Assembly: GCA_963721585.1 (NCBI GenBank)
Contig: CAVRJN010000006.1
Span: 53,667-117,666, forward strand
Length of the DNA stretch: 64,000 bases
Direction: 5' to 3'
From: Bog-473 sp963721585
GTDB taxonomy: Bacteria > Actinomycetota > Acidimicrobiia > Acidimicrobiales > RAAP-2
Shown: positions 1 to 9,070 of the stretch, one piece after another
Layout: the number at the start of each line of letters is the position of its first letter
How positions within the stretch are numbered: the first letter of the stretch is position 1
Made by a program: the position numbers and the translations under genes
Notes under the pieces: model-generated
The model's database searches: none
The model's input: the letters and a program-made list of their open reading frames with translations, nothing else
Told to the model about the DNA's origin: nothing

Positions 1-467
1 GGCGACTCCTGGACGGGAGCGGCGACGATCAGCGTCGGGGGCTCCTGTGGTGCGGCGGGGGGTGGAGGTGCCGGGGAGGGAACCGTTGCGTCAGTCGGCT
101 GAGCGAGCAGTGGAGCGGCCTTGGCGTGGCGTGGCAAAGGGTCGACCAAGGTCAGGGCGTCCGCAGCAGCCGGTGGCGGCGGGACAACGCCAACGTCCGG
201 ACCTCCGCGATCGTCTGTCGGTGCTGAGCTGATCTGGGCTGATCCGGAGGTCTCGCCGGGCTCACTGATCGAGGGTGGATCCGGTTCGACCGAACCCGAC
301 CGCCAGTCCCACTTGCGGATGGTCTGCATGAGTGCTTCGAGACGCTCATCGACCGACTGCGGGTTGTAGGGCCGCTCGATCTGGCCTCCGGCTGACGTTG
401 GTTGAGCGTCGGCGACCGGGTGTTTGCCGTTGGTCGTCGTCCCGACGGAACCCAATTGGTCGCTCAT
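1..467 (-). CDS. Proline-rich N-terminal fragment, possibly a second class E-like sortase (runs off the left edge)
   Basis: An open frame reads from an ATG at 467 leftward to base 1 with no stop, giving at least 155 codons; the rest of the gene is outside the window. The product starts MSDQLGSVGTTTNG and is hydrophilic and rich in Pro, Ala and Ser, with no signal peptide. It has a short helix-like stretch (VDERLEALMQTIRKWDW) near residues 44-60 and runs of prolines after residue 95. The last visible residues, EPPTLIVAAPVQES, closely resemble EPPPLIVLPALSDES, which in the sortase gene at 16333 comes about 20 residues before the membrane segment. I infer a paralogous sortase or a protein sharing that cytoplasmic domain; the catalytic part is not visible. 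No strong ribosome binding site precedes the ATG. Confidence 0.6.
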   Translation of the reverse strand, partial: MSDQLGSVGTTTNGKHPVADAQPTSAGGQIERPYNPQSVDERLEALMQTIRKWDWRSGSVEPDPPSISEPGETSGSAQISSAPTDDRGGPDVGVVPPPPAAADALTLVDPLPRHAKAAPLLAQPTDATVPSPAPPPPAAPQEPPTLIVAAPVQES

Positions 468-934
468 CGGCGCATTCCCATGGGTTCAATCGTAACGGCA
501 AAGCCCATGGACTCGGAGTTCAGGCCTGAAACCCGTATGCGCCGATACCCAACCACTTGTCCAGGCACACGGCTCAATCTAGTGGCGGGAGACGACACTG
601 ATTTCCGCTTCACCCGAAGTTTGGCCGGCGGTTACTTGCGTGTCATACAGGGATCAATCTCTGGTAACACGGATCATGATCGTCGCGAGACTCCGATGAA
701 CGGTGTCGGTCGCCCCGAGTTCTTCATCAAGTTTCGCGTCGATTGATTCCGCCCATCGATGCAGGGGCAAATGGGTAGATGGAACCTCGCGTCACTCGAA
801 GTTCAGACAGCGATTACTCACGGGTCATTGCCGCCCCCAAATGTTCGTCTGGGTGAAAGAAGCCGTGGCTCCTCCGTGGCATATTTGAGCTGCTGCCTGG
901 AGTTCTGCCGGTTGTCGTTGCTAGAGTCCCGCCG
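468..934. other. Intergenic region between divergent genes, with a candidate third copy of the leader element
   Basis: No convincing coding frame on either strand. Read on the minus strand, bases about 655-612 resemble the repeated leader element seen at 6464-6399 and 14056-13992 (AUCCC..., ACGCAAG, AAC-GC-GGC-AAAC-UUCG). The rest should hold the promoters of the two flanking divergent genes; no box is clear enough to mark. Confidence 0.4.
612..655 (-). promoter_or_regulatory. Diverged third copy of the conserved leader element (copy C)
   Basis: On the minus strand this segment shares ACGCAAG, AAC, GGC-AAAC and UUCG in the same order as copies A and B. It lies about 145 nt upstream of the start at 467. 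The similarity is weak and gapped, so chance is possible. Confidence 0.3.
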
Positions 935-2419
935 GTGAAGCCGGTCGCGATGAACGAGGCCGAGGCTCAGATGCGACTCCGGGCCAGCGTCTCGGGCTTG
1001 GCTGACCGGGTCCCTCTGGTTTCAGCCCGAAGTCTCGTGACACGGCCACAGCGCAACGGCTTTATCGGGCTGTTGGTGATCGTGGTGATTGGGGCCGTGC
1101 TCGACGCTCGGGCGACGGCCATCGTGCTGATCGGGTTGGCCACGCTCTGCTACCTGGTCGCCGTCGTGTACCGGGCGTACCTCTTCACTCGCTCGTCGAA
1201 AGTGGACGCACTCGAGATCGTGACGGACGAGGAAGCATTACTCGTTCCGGACTCCGAGCTTCCTTCCTACACAATCATGATCCCGGCCTACCGAGAGGCG
1301 TCAGTAATCAACAGGTTGATCGGGCACCTCATGCAGCTCGATTATCCGACGGACAGGCTCGAGGTGCTGATTCTCGTAGAAGAGGACGATGAGGAAACGT
1401 TGAGAGCGTTGCGCTCCGCCAGTCCGCCTGATCATTTTCGTATGGTCGTGATCCCACCGGCTGAACCCCGCACCAAGCCGAAGGCATTGAACTTCGGCCT
1501 CACCCTTGCCCGTGGTGACATCGTGGCCGTCTATGACGTGGAGGACACTCCCGATGTCCTGCAGCTCCGACGAGCAGCGGTCGCGCTGAATCGATTCGGG
1601 CCCGAAGTCGGATGCGTGCAGGCGAAGCTCTCTTATAACAACGCGACCCAGAACATGATCACGAAGTGGTTCACCATCGAATACGCGATGTGGTTCTCCT
1701 TCTTCCTTCCGGGTTTGTCATCGCTGGGTGCGCCGATTCCTCTGGGAGGGACGTCAAACCATTTTCGCCGCGGTGCTCTGCGCGACCTCGGAGGGTGGGA
1801 TCCCTTCAACGTCACCGAGGATTGCGACCTCGGGATCCGGATGTTCCGGGAGCAATACGACATCAAGGTGATCGAATCAGTAACCATGGAGGAGGCGAAC
1901 GTCGACTTTGTCAATTGGGTCAAGCAGCGGTCCCGCTGGTACAAGGGCTACCTGCAGACCTTTCTGATCCACCTCCGGGCTCCTGTGACACTTGTGAAAC
2001 AGGTCCGCATGAAGGGTCTTCTCCACCTCTGCGCATTCGTCGGTGGTACTCCGATCCTTGCAGTCCTGAACCCCATTTTCTGGGCGGCGGCCATCGTGTG
2101 GTTTGTCGCGCAACCTGAGATCCTGAGACAGATCTTCCCAGTTCCCGTGTACTACCTAGGACTGATCCTGTGGTCCTTCGGGAATTTCCTTCTCTGGTAT
2201 CTGACGGTGCTCACGGCGCGCCAGGTCCAAAACGAGGGCCTGGTTCTTGCGGCGGTCCTGGTCCCGGTCTACTGGGTCATGATGTCCGTCGCGGCGGTAA
2301 AAGCGATATGGCAACTGGTGGTCACCCCTTCGTTCTGGGAGAAGACCACTCACGGGATCGGTAAGGACCCAGACGATTCAGGCGTGGAGGAGGTCGAGAT
2401 CCTTCACCTCGCTTCGTGA
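935..2419 (+). CDS. Membrane glycosyltransferase family 2 (processive synthase-like)
   Basis: 494-residue integral membrane GT2 enzyme that probably polymerises or transfers sugars from an NDP-sugar on the cytoplasmic face during exopolysaccharide synthesis. Two membrane segments lie near residues 43-87. The catalytic domain follows, beginning YTIMIPAYREA (about 111), with the DVED metal-binding motif at about 200, TEDCDLG at about 293 and QRSRW at about 329; this is the D, DxD, TED, QxxRW set of cellulose-synthase-like GT2 enzymes. Several membrane helices occupy 360-475. The start is GTG at 935; an in-frame ATG at 950 is an alternative, and neither has a strong ribosome binding site. A GT4 gene follows about 190 bp downstream in the same direction. 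The sugar and polymer cannot be told from sequence. Confidence 0.88.
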   Translation: MKPVAMNEAEAQMRLRASVSGLADRVPLVSARSLVTRPQRNGFIGLLVIVVIGAVLDARATAIVLIGLATLCYLVAVVYRAYLFTRSSKVDALEIVTDEEALLVPDSELPSYTIMIPAYREASVINRLIGHLMQLDYPTDRLEVLILVEEDDEETLRALRSASPPDHFRMVVIPPAEPRTKPKALNFGLTLARGDIVAVYDVEDTPDVLQLRRAAVALNRFGPEVGCVQAKLSYNNATQNMITKWFTIEYAMWFSFFLPGLSSLGAPIPLGGTSNHFRRGALRDLGGWDPFNVTEDCDLGIRMFREQYDIKVIESVTMEEANVDFVNWVKQRSRWYKGYLQTFLIHLRAPVTLVKQVRMKGLLHLCAFVGGTPILAVLNPIFWAAAIVWFVAQPEILRQIFPVPVYYLGLILWSFGNFLLWYLTVLTARQVQNEGLVLAAVLVPVYWVMMSVAAVKAIWQLVVTPSFWEKTTHGIGKDPDDSGVEEVEILHLAS

Positions 2420-2610
2420 GTGCTGCCCGGACTCGACGAAGTACAGGGCTCTTCGCAGATGGTCGAAAGACGGCCACGAGCGCAGGCTTCGACCAGCGCG
2501 TGAGATTGCTTTCCCATGGGCGAACTCGACGCGACCAATGGGTTATTTCTTCGTGGCGCAGGGGCTTTTCGCTTGTGAACTGGAACGCGGAGTCGGGACA
2601 ATGACGGTCG

Positions 2611-3945
2611 ATGACCGAGACCCTTACCCCGACCACGCTGGAACCAGCCCCGCTGGAACAAACTCATGCGGTCCGGGCAAGCGCGGAGGTCGCGTCCCCC
2701 GGCTTTGATGAGGTGTCGGAGATCGCGAGCGCTGTCCCAACGCTCGCGGTGCCGGAGCGGCGAAGGGTGGAGGTTGCACCGTCCTCGGCGGATGAGATGG
2801 CGGCCATCGCCGAAAAAGCGGGCATTCGCCGGGTCCACTTCGTGGCTTGGCGCGACCTCGGTGATCCTGAAGCCGGGGGCTCGGAGATGCACGCTCACAT
2901 GGTTGCGGAACAGTGGGCGGCCGCTGGGATCGAGGTGACGTTTCGGACTTCGACGGTTAGCGGCGCCCCGGAGGACATCACCCGCGGCGGCTACCAAGTG
3001 CTTCGTCGCGCCGGACGCTACGCCGTCTTCCCCTCCGCCGCCTGGGAGGGCATCCGCAGGGGGCACCGTCCCGGCGACGCATTAGTCGAGATCTGGAACG
3101 GCGTACCGTTCCTGTCACCGCTCTGGTATCGCGGTCCGCGCCTAGTTTTCCTCCACCATGTCCACGCCGAGATGTGGGGCATGGTCCTGCCACCCGTGCT
3201 GGCGCGTGCGGGCCATGTCCTTGAGCGCCACGTGGCGCCCCCCTTGTATCGCAAGAGCCGCGTGGTCACGCTGTCGGAGTCCTCGCGCGCCGAGATCGTC
3301 GATATGCTCGGCTTGCCACGTGAGCACGTCAGCGTCGTGCCGCCGGGCATAGATGTCCGATACACGCCGGGTGGTAGGCGTTCGGGACCGCCAATGGTGG
3401 TCGCAGTGGGCAGGCTCGCACCGGTGAAGCGCTTCGACATCTTGTTGCGGGCCCTTGCGCTGGCGAAGGTGTCTCTGCCTGAGTTGCAGGCGGTGGTGAT
3501 CGGCGAGGGCGACGAAAGGTCAGCCCTCGAAGCATTGCGGGCTGACCTCGGCGCGACCGACTGGGTACATCTGCCAGGCCGCGTGAGCGACGAAGAGCTG
3601 GTGTCTTGGTACCGCAAGGCCTGGGTGGTGGCAAGCACGTCGCGTCGCGAGGGTTGGGGAATGACTCTCACAGAGGCAGCGGCTTGTGGCACCCCGGCAG
3701 TGGCGACGGCCATCGCAGGGCATACTGATGCGGTGCTTGACGGCGAGTCGGGCGTCTTGGTGGACGGCCACGGGCCTGACGGCATCGGGGATTTCGCAAC
3801 CGAACTGACAAGGGTTCTCACCGACGACGTACTGCGGGCTCGCCTCTCAAAGGGAGCGTTGGCCACCGCTGGTGGGTATACCTGGGACGTGACGGCCCGA
3901 CGAGTTCTCGAGGTGCTCGCCGAGGAGACATCCAGGCGGTTCTGA
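2611..3945 (+). CDS. Glycosyltransferase family 4 (GT-B fold)
   Basis: 444 residues. A variable, Ala/Pro-rich N-terminal stretch of about 65 residues precedes a standard GT4 enzyme. The acceptor-domain entry motif RDLGDPEAGGSEMHAH (about residue 82) is typical of GT4 enzymes that modify lipid-linked or polymer glycans. In the donor-binding domain are VGRLAPVKRFDILLRAL (about 268) and the E-x7-E region EGWGMTLTEAAACGTPAVA (about 346-364). There is no membrane segment, so it should act in the cytoplasm or at the membrane surface. It lies downstream of the GT2 membrane gene and converges with the PMT-like gene at 4341. Start ATG 2611; another ATG ten bases earlier is out of frame. Confidence 0.9.
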   Translation: MTETLTPTTLEPAPLEQTHAVRASAEVASPGFDEVSEIASAVPTLAVPERRRVEVAPSSADEMAAIAEKAGIRRVHFVAWRDLGDPEAGGSEMHAHMVAEQWAAAGIEVTFRTSTVSGAPEDITRGGYQVLRRAGRYAVFPSAAWEGIRRGHRPGDALVEIWNGVPFLSPLWYRGPRLVFLHHVHAEMWGMVLPPVLARAGHVLERHVAPPLYRKSRVVTLSESSRAEIVDMLGLPREHVSVVPPGIDVRYTPGGRRSGPPMVVAVGRLAPVKRFDILLRALALAKVSLPELQAVVIGEGDERSALEALRADLGATDWVHLPGRVSDEELVSWYRKAWVVASTSRREGWGMTLTEAAACGTPAVATAIAGHTDAVLDGESGVLVDGHGPDGIGDFATELTRVLTDDVLRARLSKGALATAGGYTWDVTARRVLEVLAEETSRRF

Positions 3946-4340
3946 GCCAGGGGGGGTGGAGTTCCAATCGCCACCGGCGCAGGGACCGAGCCATTGCCCA
4001 CCTTCCCAGGGTGCGAACGCGAGGAACCACGGTCAGCCTGACCGAAGACTTCCGATCCACGAGTTGAGGCTGAATACCCACCGTCACGTGGAGTCCGGAC
4101 GCTGTGGTTCCTTCCAAAGACCCGAGGAACGCATCAAGGAGATTGGCCGAAGACCGCAGCGCCTGGCCCGCTCGGCGGTCGCGCCGGCACGACTGGCCTG
4201 GTGACAGATGTGGTCCGAAACGATGGGTCAGTCGAGTTCAGCCCGGTCTGAATCGACAGCTTCTCAATCGGGAACCCAAAAAGCGTGGGAAGTGCTCTCG
4301 CAGCTAGCCGTCGTCACCTTGACTCCCGCTCCGGAGGCCC
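3946..4340. other. Intergenic region between convergent genes
   Basis: About 395 bp between the ends of two convergent glycosylation genes. Neither strand has a coding frame with convincing codon use, and no strong terminator hairpin was found. Confidence 0.5.
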
Positions 4341-6146
4341 CTAGGACCCTTCGGGCGAATGTCGCAGTACGTGGAAAAGGCGGAAGTCGGTGCATCCTGA
4401 CCCCGACGTAGGTTGAAACTTGTGCACCAGTTTGGTGAATCCGGCACCCGTCTTCCACAGGGTTGGGTAAGTGGTGCTCAATTCGCTGGCCTCGTCGAGT
4501 GTGGCAGGGTCGGGCACCAAGAGGTAGTAAGTATGAAAAGCGATCGGATCGGCCAAGGTGCGTTGGAAGTCCCGGTCGTTGGGGATCACGAAGAGCCTCG
4601 GTTGGTCGCTGGTAACGATCATCTGTGGCACACAGCCAGTGGAGTCGGCATTGTCGACGAGCACGTCGCCGTCCGGGAGGTGGAGGGCTTCAAAGTAACG
4701 GTCCATTGAGTTGACGAACGGAAGAGTCTCCGTGTGCTTGAATTTGGGGTCGTTCGGATGGAAGATAAATCCAATTTGTTGAGACTCCTCGACGCCAATT
4801 CGAGGATTCAACAGGCCGGAGGCAGTGGACGCGGTCGTCGGGATCATGACCACCAGCGTTAGGAGAAGGGCAGCCAGTACGCCTGCGATCCGAGGCCCGG
4901 CACGAGACGATCGAGTTCGTGCGGGCACACCAACCCGAGCCGGGGCAGGGGTTTGAATGGCCGCCACCAGACACCCCAGGATCATGACGCCGAGCGGAAT
5001 GAGGGCGATCCAGTACCTGAGCGCACTGTCGATCGCATTGCCCAGATACGAGATCATGTCGAAGCCCAGCGATCCTCCGAAGACGGCGACGGGCGCCAGA
5101 ACCCGGGGGTCTTTCCGCTTGATGGCCACAACAGCCGCGACTGCGACCAGGACCGGCAAAAAGGGTGCAAGCGCCCCGACCGCGTGGACCACATAGACGA
5201 CCCGCTGGGACAGGGTGCTGTAGTCCTGCCGTTGGTGGGCAAGACGTACGGATAGAGCCCCTCCATCCAAGAATTGTCCGATGATCACGTAGCTGATGGT
5301 GGCCCAGCCCACTGCAGCGGTGAAGGCGGGGGCAACGAAGATCAACAGGTCCGACATGGCCGTCCTGAGCCGAGGTGCGCGCCGTCCTTGGGCCCGCCAG
5401 TAGCTGACCGCTCCAACGGCCAGCCCTCCGACCAGAGCGGCCGTGGCAGCCTCATTGCGGGTCAAATAGCAGAACCCCAATGCCACTGCGCTGTAGGCAA
5501 GGGAGCGGAGATCACCATCGTGCATCCATCGCAACAAGTAGCGGGTGCACGTCGTCAGCGTAAAGAGGAAAAGAGCCTCGCTCATGCCGTTGGCGCCGTA
5601 GTACAGAATCATCGGATTCAATGCGAAGGACGCAGTAAGGACGATTCGGGGGGCACGACTTACTCCCCACTCGCGCAGCGCTGCACACATCTGGTAGACG
5701 GCGCCGGCCATGGAGAGCGCACTGACCAGACTTCCAGCCATGTTGATGTGCGAAAGGTCGGGCCAGAGATGATTTCCGAGCAAGACCACCAAGTCGGCAA
5801 TGGACTGGAGCGGCTCCCAGACGAACCCGATCGCTGCCAGATGGCGGTCGTTGGAATAGAGAATGTAGAAGCCGTTTGCCATCCGAGAGAAAGCGTCGGC
5901 TGGTGGATAGGCGTGGTACTTGAAATCAAGCAGGAGGGCGAGGGCCAGGTAAGAGCAAAAGGCTAGGCCGAAGATGAATGGTCCGGCCTTGAGGATCCTT
6001 CGGGCTCGAATGCGTGTCGCGCTTGGAGAGGATTTTGCCGCATCGCTGTCAGCTCCGAATGCGTCCAGCCCGTCGATAGGCGACCCGATCCCATCGTCGA
6101 CGTCTATGGGAACCCTGTCCAGAGTTGGGGTAGCGGTGTGTTCCAT
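4341..6146 (-). CDS. Polytopic membrane protein, PMT/GT39-like glycosyltransferase or O-antigen-type membrane protein
   Basis: About 601 residues. A cytoplasmic N-terminus of about 60 residues is followed by roughly ten hydrophobic segments between residues 60 and 430, then a hydrophilic extracytoplasmic domain of about 150 residues. That domain has SMDRYFEALHLPDGDVLVDN and two cysteines. This layout fits GT-C glycosyltransferases such as PMT/GT39, which use polyprenyl-phosphate sugars. The early luminal loop contains DFKYHAYPPADAFSRMANG and RHLAAIGFVWEPLQS; a clear DE/DD catalytic motif was not identified. I start it at the ATG at 6146 (MEHTATPTLDRV). The longer option from 6221 adds 25 cysteine-rich, non-coding-looking residues. 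Leader-element copy A lies about 250 nt upstream. The exact family is uncertain. Confidence 0.75.
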   Translation of the reverse strand: MEHTATPTLDRVPIDVDDGIGSPIDGLDAFGADSDAAKSSPSATRIRARRILKAGPFIFGLAFCSYLALALLLDFKYHAYPPADAFSRMANGFYILYSNDRHLAAIGFVWEPLQSIADLVVLLGNHLWPDLSHINMAGSLVSALSMAGAVYQMCAALREWGVSRAPRIVLTASFALNPMILYYGANGMSEALFLFTLTTCTRYLLRWMHDGDLRSLAYSAVALGFCYLTRNEAATAALVGGLAVGAVSYWRAQGRRAPRLRTAMSDLLIFVAPAFTAAVGWATISYVIIGQFLDGGALSVRLAHQRQDYSTLSQRVVYVVHAVGALAPFLPVLVAVAAVVAIKRKDPRVLAPVAVFGGSLGFDMISYLGNAIDSALRYWIALIPLGVMILGCLVAAIQTPAPARVGVPARTRSSRAGPRIAGVLAALLLTLVVMIPTTASTASGLLNPRIGVEESQQIGFIFHPNDPKFKHTETLPFVNSMDRYFEALHLPDGDVLVDNADSTGCVPQMIVTSDQPRLFVIPNDRDFQRTLADPIAFHTYYLLVPDPATLDEASELSTTYPTLWKTGAGFTKLVHKFQPTSGSGCTDFRLFHVLRHSPEGS

Positions 6147-6508
6147 AACGCGGTCTAGGTGCGGAAGAGTGCATGTTCGTGCAAGTGCGAACTGGTGGCA
6201 GATACCTGAGCACCATCGCAATCAATGAGGTCGTTGGATGACGGACCCATACCGACCCGCGACGGCTTATTCTCGCCTAGCAATGGAATGAGAAGAAGTG
6301 ACGCGACGCGAGAGCGAGCAACTGGCGCTCCGTGGCCTTGTGGTCATCCGTTGTGGGAACACAGTATGGCCCTTGCTACCAGCCGCTCTATTCACCATCA
6401 AGTCGGGATTCGAAGGTTTTGCCTGCCGTTCATATGCGCGTAAGCGGGCAGACACTCATTTCACATTCCTGTGGCTCGGCTGCGTGTCCGATTGCAGGTC
6501 AGGCGCAG
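6147..6508. other. Intergenic region / long 5' leader carrying leader element copy A
   Basis: About 360 bp between the stop of the GH5-like gene (6509) and the start at 6146, both on the minus strand. It contains the conserved element at 6399-6464. No coding frame is supported. Confidence 0.5.
6399..6464 (-). promoter_or_regulatory. Conserved 65-nt leader element (copy A), candidate structured RNA or regulator site
   Basis: On the minus strand it reads GUGAAAUGAGUG ... CCCGCUUACGC ... AUGAACGGCAGGCAAAACC UUCGAAU ... GACUUG. It matches copy B at 13992-14056 almost base for base over the central part, including the exact 16-mer AUGAACGGCAGGCAAA. It sits about 250 nt upstream of the PMT-like gene. 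The 'GGCAAACC' core is reminiscent of GEMM-I c-di-GMP riboswitches, but the second conserved half (ACGCAAAGCC) was not found, so identity is open. Confidence 0.5.
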
Positions 6509-9070
6509 TTAGCCACCAGGGGGCGAGTCCATGATGTTGAGCAGCGAGGTGTCGGTGGGCGCAGTGTTGTAACTACATGGTCCCAGAGAGTAGGGGGCCC
6601 AATTCCAGACCAGAAAAGCGCTGTCTCCCGCGGCGAATTGGGCCGACATTTTGGCAGACATGTCGAGTGCTCGTTGCTGAAGGCTTTCGCAGCCACTTTG
6701 GCCGATCCCAGCAGTGATGCCGACCTCTCCAGTGATAATAGGCTTGTCGAGCGCCTTGGCTTGAGCGAACCGCACCGCCATTCCGTTCCATAGGTCCCCA
6801 CCCAGCGGTGCCGACCCGTAATAATCGTGGACGCTCAGTACGTCGATTCCAGGAGAAGCTCCCACGCGTTCATAGTCGCCACCGGAGGTCCCACATTGCC
6901 CTCCACCGAGGAATCCCGCTTCGACTAGATGGTTGGGGTCCAGCAGATGAATTTGTTCTCCAACGGTCGTGAAGAAATAGCTCAGCGCCGTTGCGGCGGA
7001 GTTCTCATCCGGACAGACGGGATTGGCGCAGTTCGCAGAAATCGATGTTCCCGGACAGCTTGATGCCTCGGCCTCGCTCATTGGTTCCCACATGCCAAGG
7101 GCCGGTGAATCGGCGTAACGACTCACAAGGGCGTTCATGTAGTCCCAGTAGGAGAGAGGGGTGAGGCCGCTTCCGTCGGAGTTGTCGGAGGAGTTGAACA
7201 CATCCCTGAACCCGCCGGAATACCAGCTGGGATCCTGCCAATGACCACCATCACAGGTACCGGACTGGTCACTGATGCTCGGGATCAGATAGACGTGGTA
7301 CTTGGCCGCCGCATAGAAGATGTTGTCGAGAGGTTGCCAGTCGATCTGGTCGGTATGGCCGTTTGTGGCTATCGTGCCTTGAAAGGCCCAGAACCGGACC
7401 AACGAATCAGGTCGAAGCGAAGCGAAGAAAGCGTCGATCTGAGCACTCGTGGGCATCCCGCCGCATCCCGCGTTGGTGCCCCAGTCCGTGGCCAGCTGGA
7501 AGGCATTGAACCCAGTGAACTTCGCGGACACTCCTCCGATCTCAAGGTTTTGACCCTGTGCAGTGATGGGCAGTTGACCGGTTGGTGCATAGACGAAGTG
7601 ATCGCCGGCGGTCACCGCAGTGGTCCCGTCCGGCATCACGACGCGGACATCCACCGTTCCCGCTCCGACAGGGGCCACAGCGGTGATGGACGTCGGTGAT
7701 GTCACCGTGAAGTCTGACGAGGCGTTGCTGCCGAAATAGACAGCAAGCGCGTCGGTGAGGTCGGTTCCCGTGATCTTCACGGTGTCGCCGCCCCCAGCCG
7801 TTCCACTCGCGGGGGAGATGCTTTTCACTGAGGAAGATGTGACCGTGTTGCTCAACGAGACACCGGGACTCACGGAGCCGGCGGAAGCCCCTGACGCCAC
7901 CGTTGCAGTCGTCGCTTGACTTGTGGAGGGCACGGTGACCGCCGAAGCCGCGGTCGCGCTGGCGGTGACCGAAGACTCATAGTCCTTGGCATCACCGAAC
8001 GGATGGACCCCTCCATCCGACGTCAGTACCCAATAGCCGCTTGAGGAGCTAGCCGCCATGGACGTGGCAGGAGCCGGCCATCCCTTGAGTGATCCTTCGC
8101 GGCCAGCGTCTCCGAACCCGTAGACGGTGCCCTCCTGGTTCACCAACCAGTAGCCGTCATTATCGGGTGTCGGTGTCATGTTGACGATCGGACTGGCAGG
8201 TGGGCTTGACCCGAGCGACCCCTCGAAGGCGGCGTCTCCGAATGCGAAGATCCCTCCGTCGGATGCCACCAGCCAGTAGCCGTGTCCGTCACGGGTGGGG
8301 GCCATGCCGACAATGGGGTCGTTAAGGCGGTGGGATCCCATCGAACCCTCGAAGGCGGCGTCTCCGAATGCGAAGATCCCTCCGTCGGATGCCACCAGCC
8401 AGTACCCCCCGCCGTCGCGAGTCGGAGCCATTCCGACGACAGGTTTGTTGAGGTGCATGGAGCCTGTGGACCCCCAAAAATGGGCATTCCCAAATGTGAA
8501 GATCCCGCCGTCGGACGCATCGAGCCAGTAGCCACCCCCGTCGGGAGTGGCGGCAATGCCCACGAGGGGCTGGTTGACGGTCCTACCGGAGAGGTCCCCG
8601 TGCGACACTGCGTCGCCAAAAGGCTCGACCCCACCGTTGTTGGAGGCTACCCAGTAACCACCACCGTCGGCGGTGGCGGCGATCCCGATCCAATTCGTTG
8701 ATGTGCTCCCCGCCGATGCAGCCTGCGAAGGTGGAGACGCCGCCAGGACGGGGACAATCCACCCAGCCAGGACGAGCATCGCAGCGGCGACGACGACAAC
8801 TCGGATCCGTACGATGCGCGTCCCTTCGACCCTACGAGCGACGACGTGCGGACCAAATCGGAGCACTGACCCCCCCAAGCGATACGGGAATTGGCGTGCC
8901 GGGGCTGCCCGCTTGAGCCCGACTTGTGCTGCACGCTGAGCGCCAAATCCCCGCCGTTTCCGTTTGCGGGACACTGAGGTTGTCGGAAGGTCTGGCATTG
9001 ACCGTGAGCCGGGATCCGTCATCGCCATCCGATTTGTGGGCGAATTGATGTGGTCGGAGCGGGTCGCCAC
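6509..9070 (-). CDS. Secreted surface protein: propeller-like repeats, IPT/TIG domain and GH5-like glycoside hydrolase
   Basis: 853 residues. A basic N-terminus leads to a membrane/signal segment (IVRIRVVVVAAAMLVLAGW, about residues 84-108). About seven copies of the 42-residue repeat G-GYW-LVASDGGIF-FGDA-F-GS span residues 115-365. A Ser/Thr/Ala linker and one IPT/TIG domain (SPASGTAGGGDTVKITGTDL) follow. The C-terminal catalytic domain resembles GH5 endo-mannanase/cellulase-like enzymes: GFNAFQLATDWG, acid/base candidate Glu in WEPMSEAE (about 660) and nucleophile candidate Glu in ITGEVGI (about 777). Among polysaccharide genes it could trim or degrade the exported polymer. Two adjacent repeats (8222 and 8348) are nearly identical DNA spaced 126 bp. 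Later in-frame ATGs could also serve as start. Confidence 0.8.
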   Translation of the reverse strand: MATRSDHINSPTNRMAMTDPGSRSMPDLPTTSVSRKRKRRGFGAQRAAQVGLKRAAPARQFPYRLGGSVLRFGPHVVARRVEGTRIVRIRVVVVAAAMLVLAGWIVPVLAASPPSQAASAGSTSTNWIGIAATADGGGYWVASNNGGVEPFGDAVSHGDLSGRTVNQPLVGIAATPDGGGYWLDASDGGIFTFGNAHFWGSTGSMHLNKPVVGMAPTRDGGGYWLVASDGGIFAFGDAAFEGSMGSHRLNDPIVGMAPTRDGHGYWLVASDGGIFAFGDAAFEGSLGSSPPASPIVNMTPTPDNDGYWLVNQEGTVYGFGDAGREGSLKGWPAPATSMAASSSSGYWVLTSDGGVHPFGDAKDYESSVTASATAASAVTVPSTSQATTATVASGASAGSVSPGVSLSNTVTSSSVKSISPASGTAGGGDTVKITGTDLTDALAVYFGSNASSDFTVTSPTSITAVAPVGAGTVDVRVVMPDGTTAVTAGDHFVYAPTGQLPITAQGQNLEIGGVSAKFTGFNAFQLATDWGTNAGCGGMPTSAQIDAFFASLRPDSLVRFWAFQGTIATNGHTDQIDWQPLDNIFYAAAKYHVYLIPSISDQSGTCDGGHWQDPSWYSGGFRDVFNSSDNSDGSGLTPLSYWDYMNALVSRYADSPALGMWEPMSEAEASSCPGTSISANCANPVCPDENSAATALSYFFTTVGEQIHLLDPNHLVEAGFLGGGQCGTSGGDYERVGASPGIDVLSVHDYYGSAPLGGDLWNGMAVRFAQAKALDKPIITGEVGITAGIGQSGCESLQQRALDMSAKMSAQFAAGDSAFLVWNWAPYSLGPCSYNTAPTDTSLLNIMDSPPGG
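8180..8720 (-). repeat. Tandem coding repeats of 126-bp period in the GH5-like protein
   Basis: Several units of the GYW-LVASDGGIF repeat are encoded here. The units starting near 8222 and 8348 share a near-identical stretch of more than 50 bp at exactly 126-bp spacing; others are diverged. The same period recurs in the gene ending at 26532. Confidence 0.65.
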
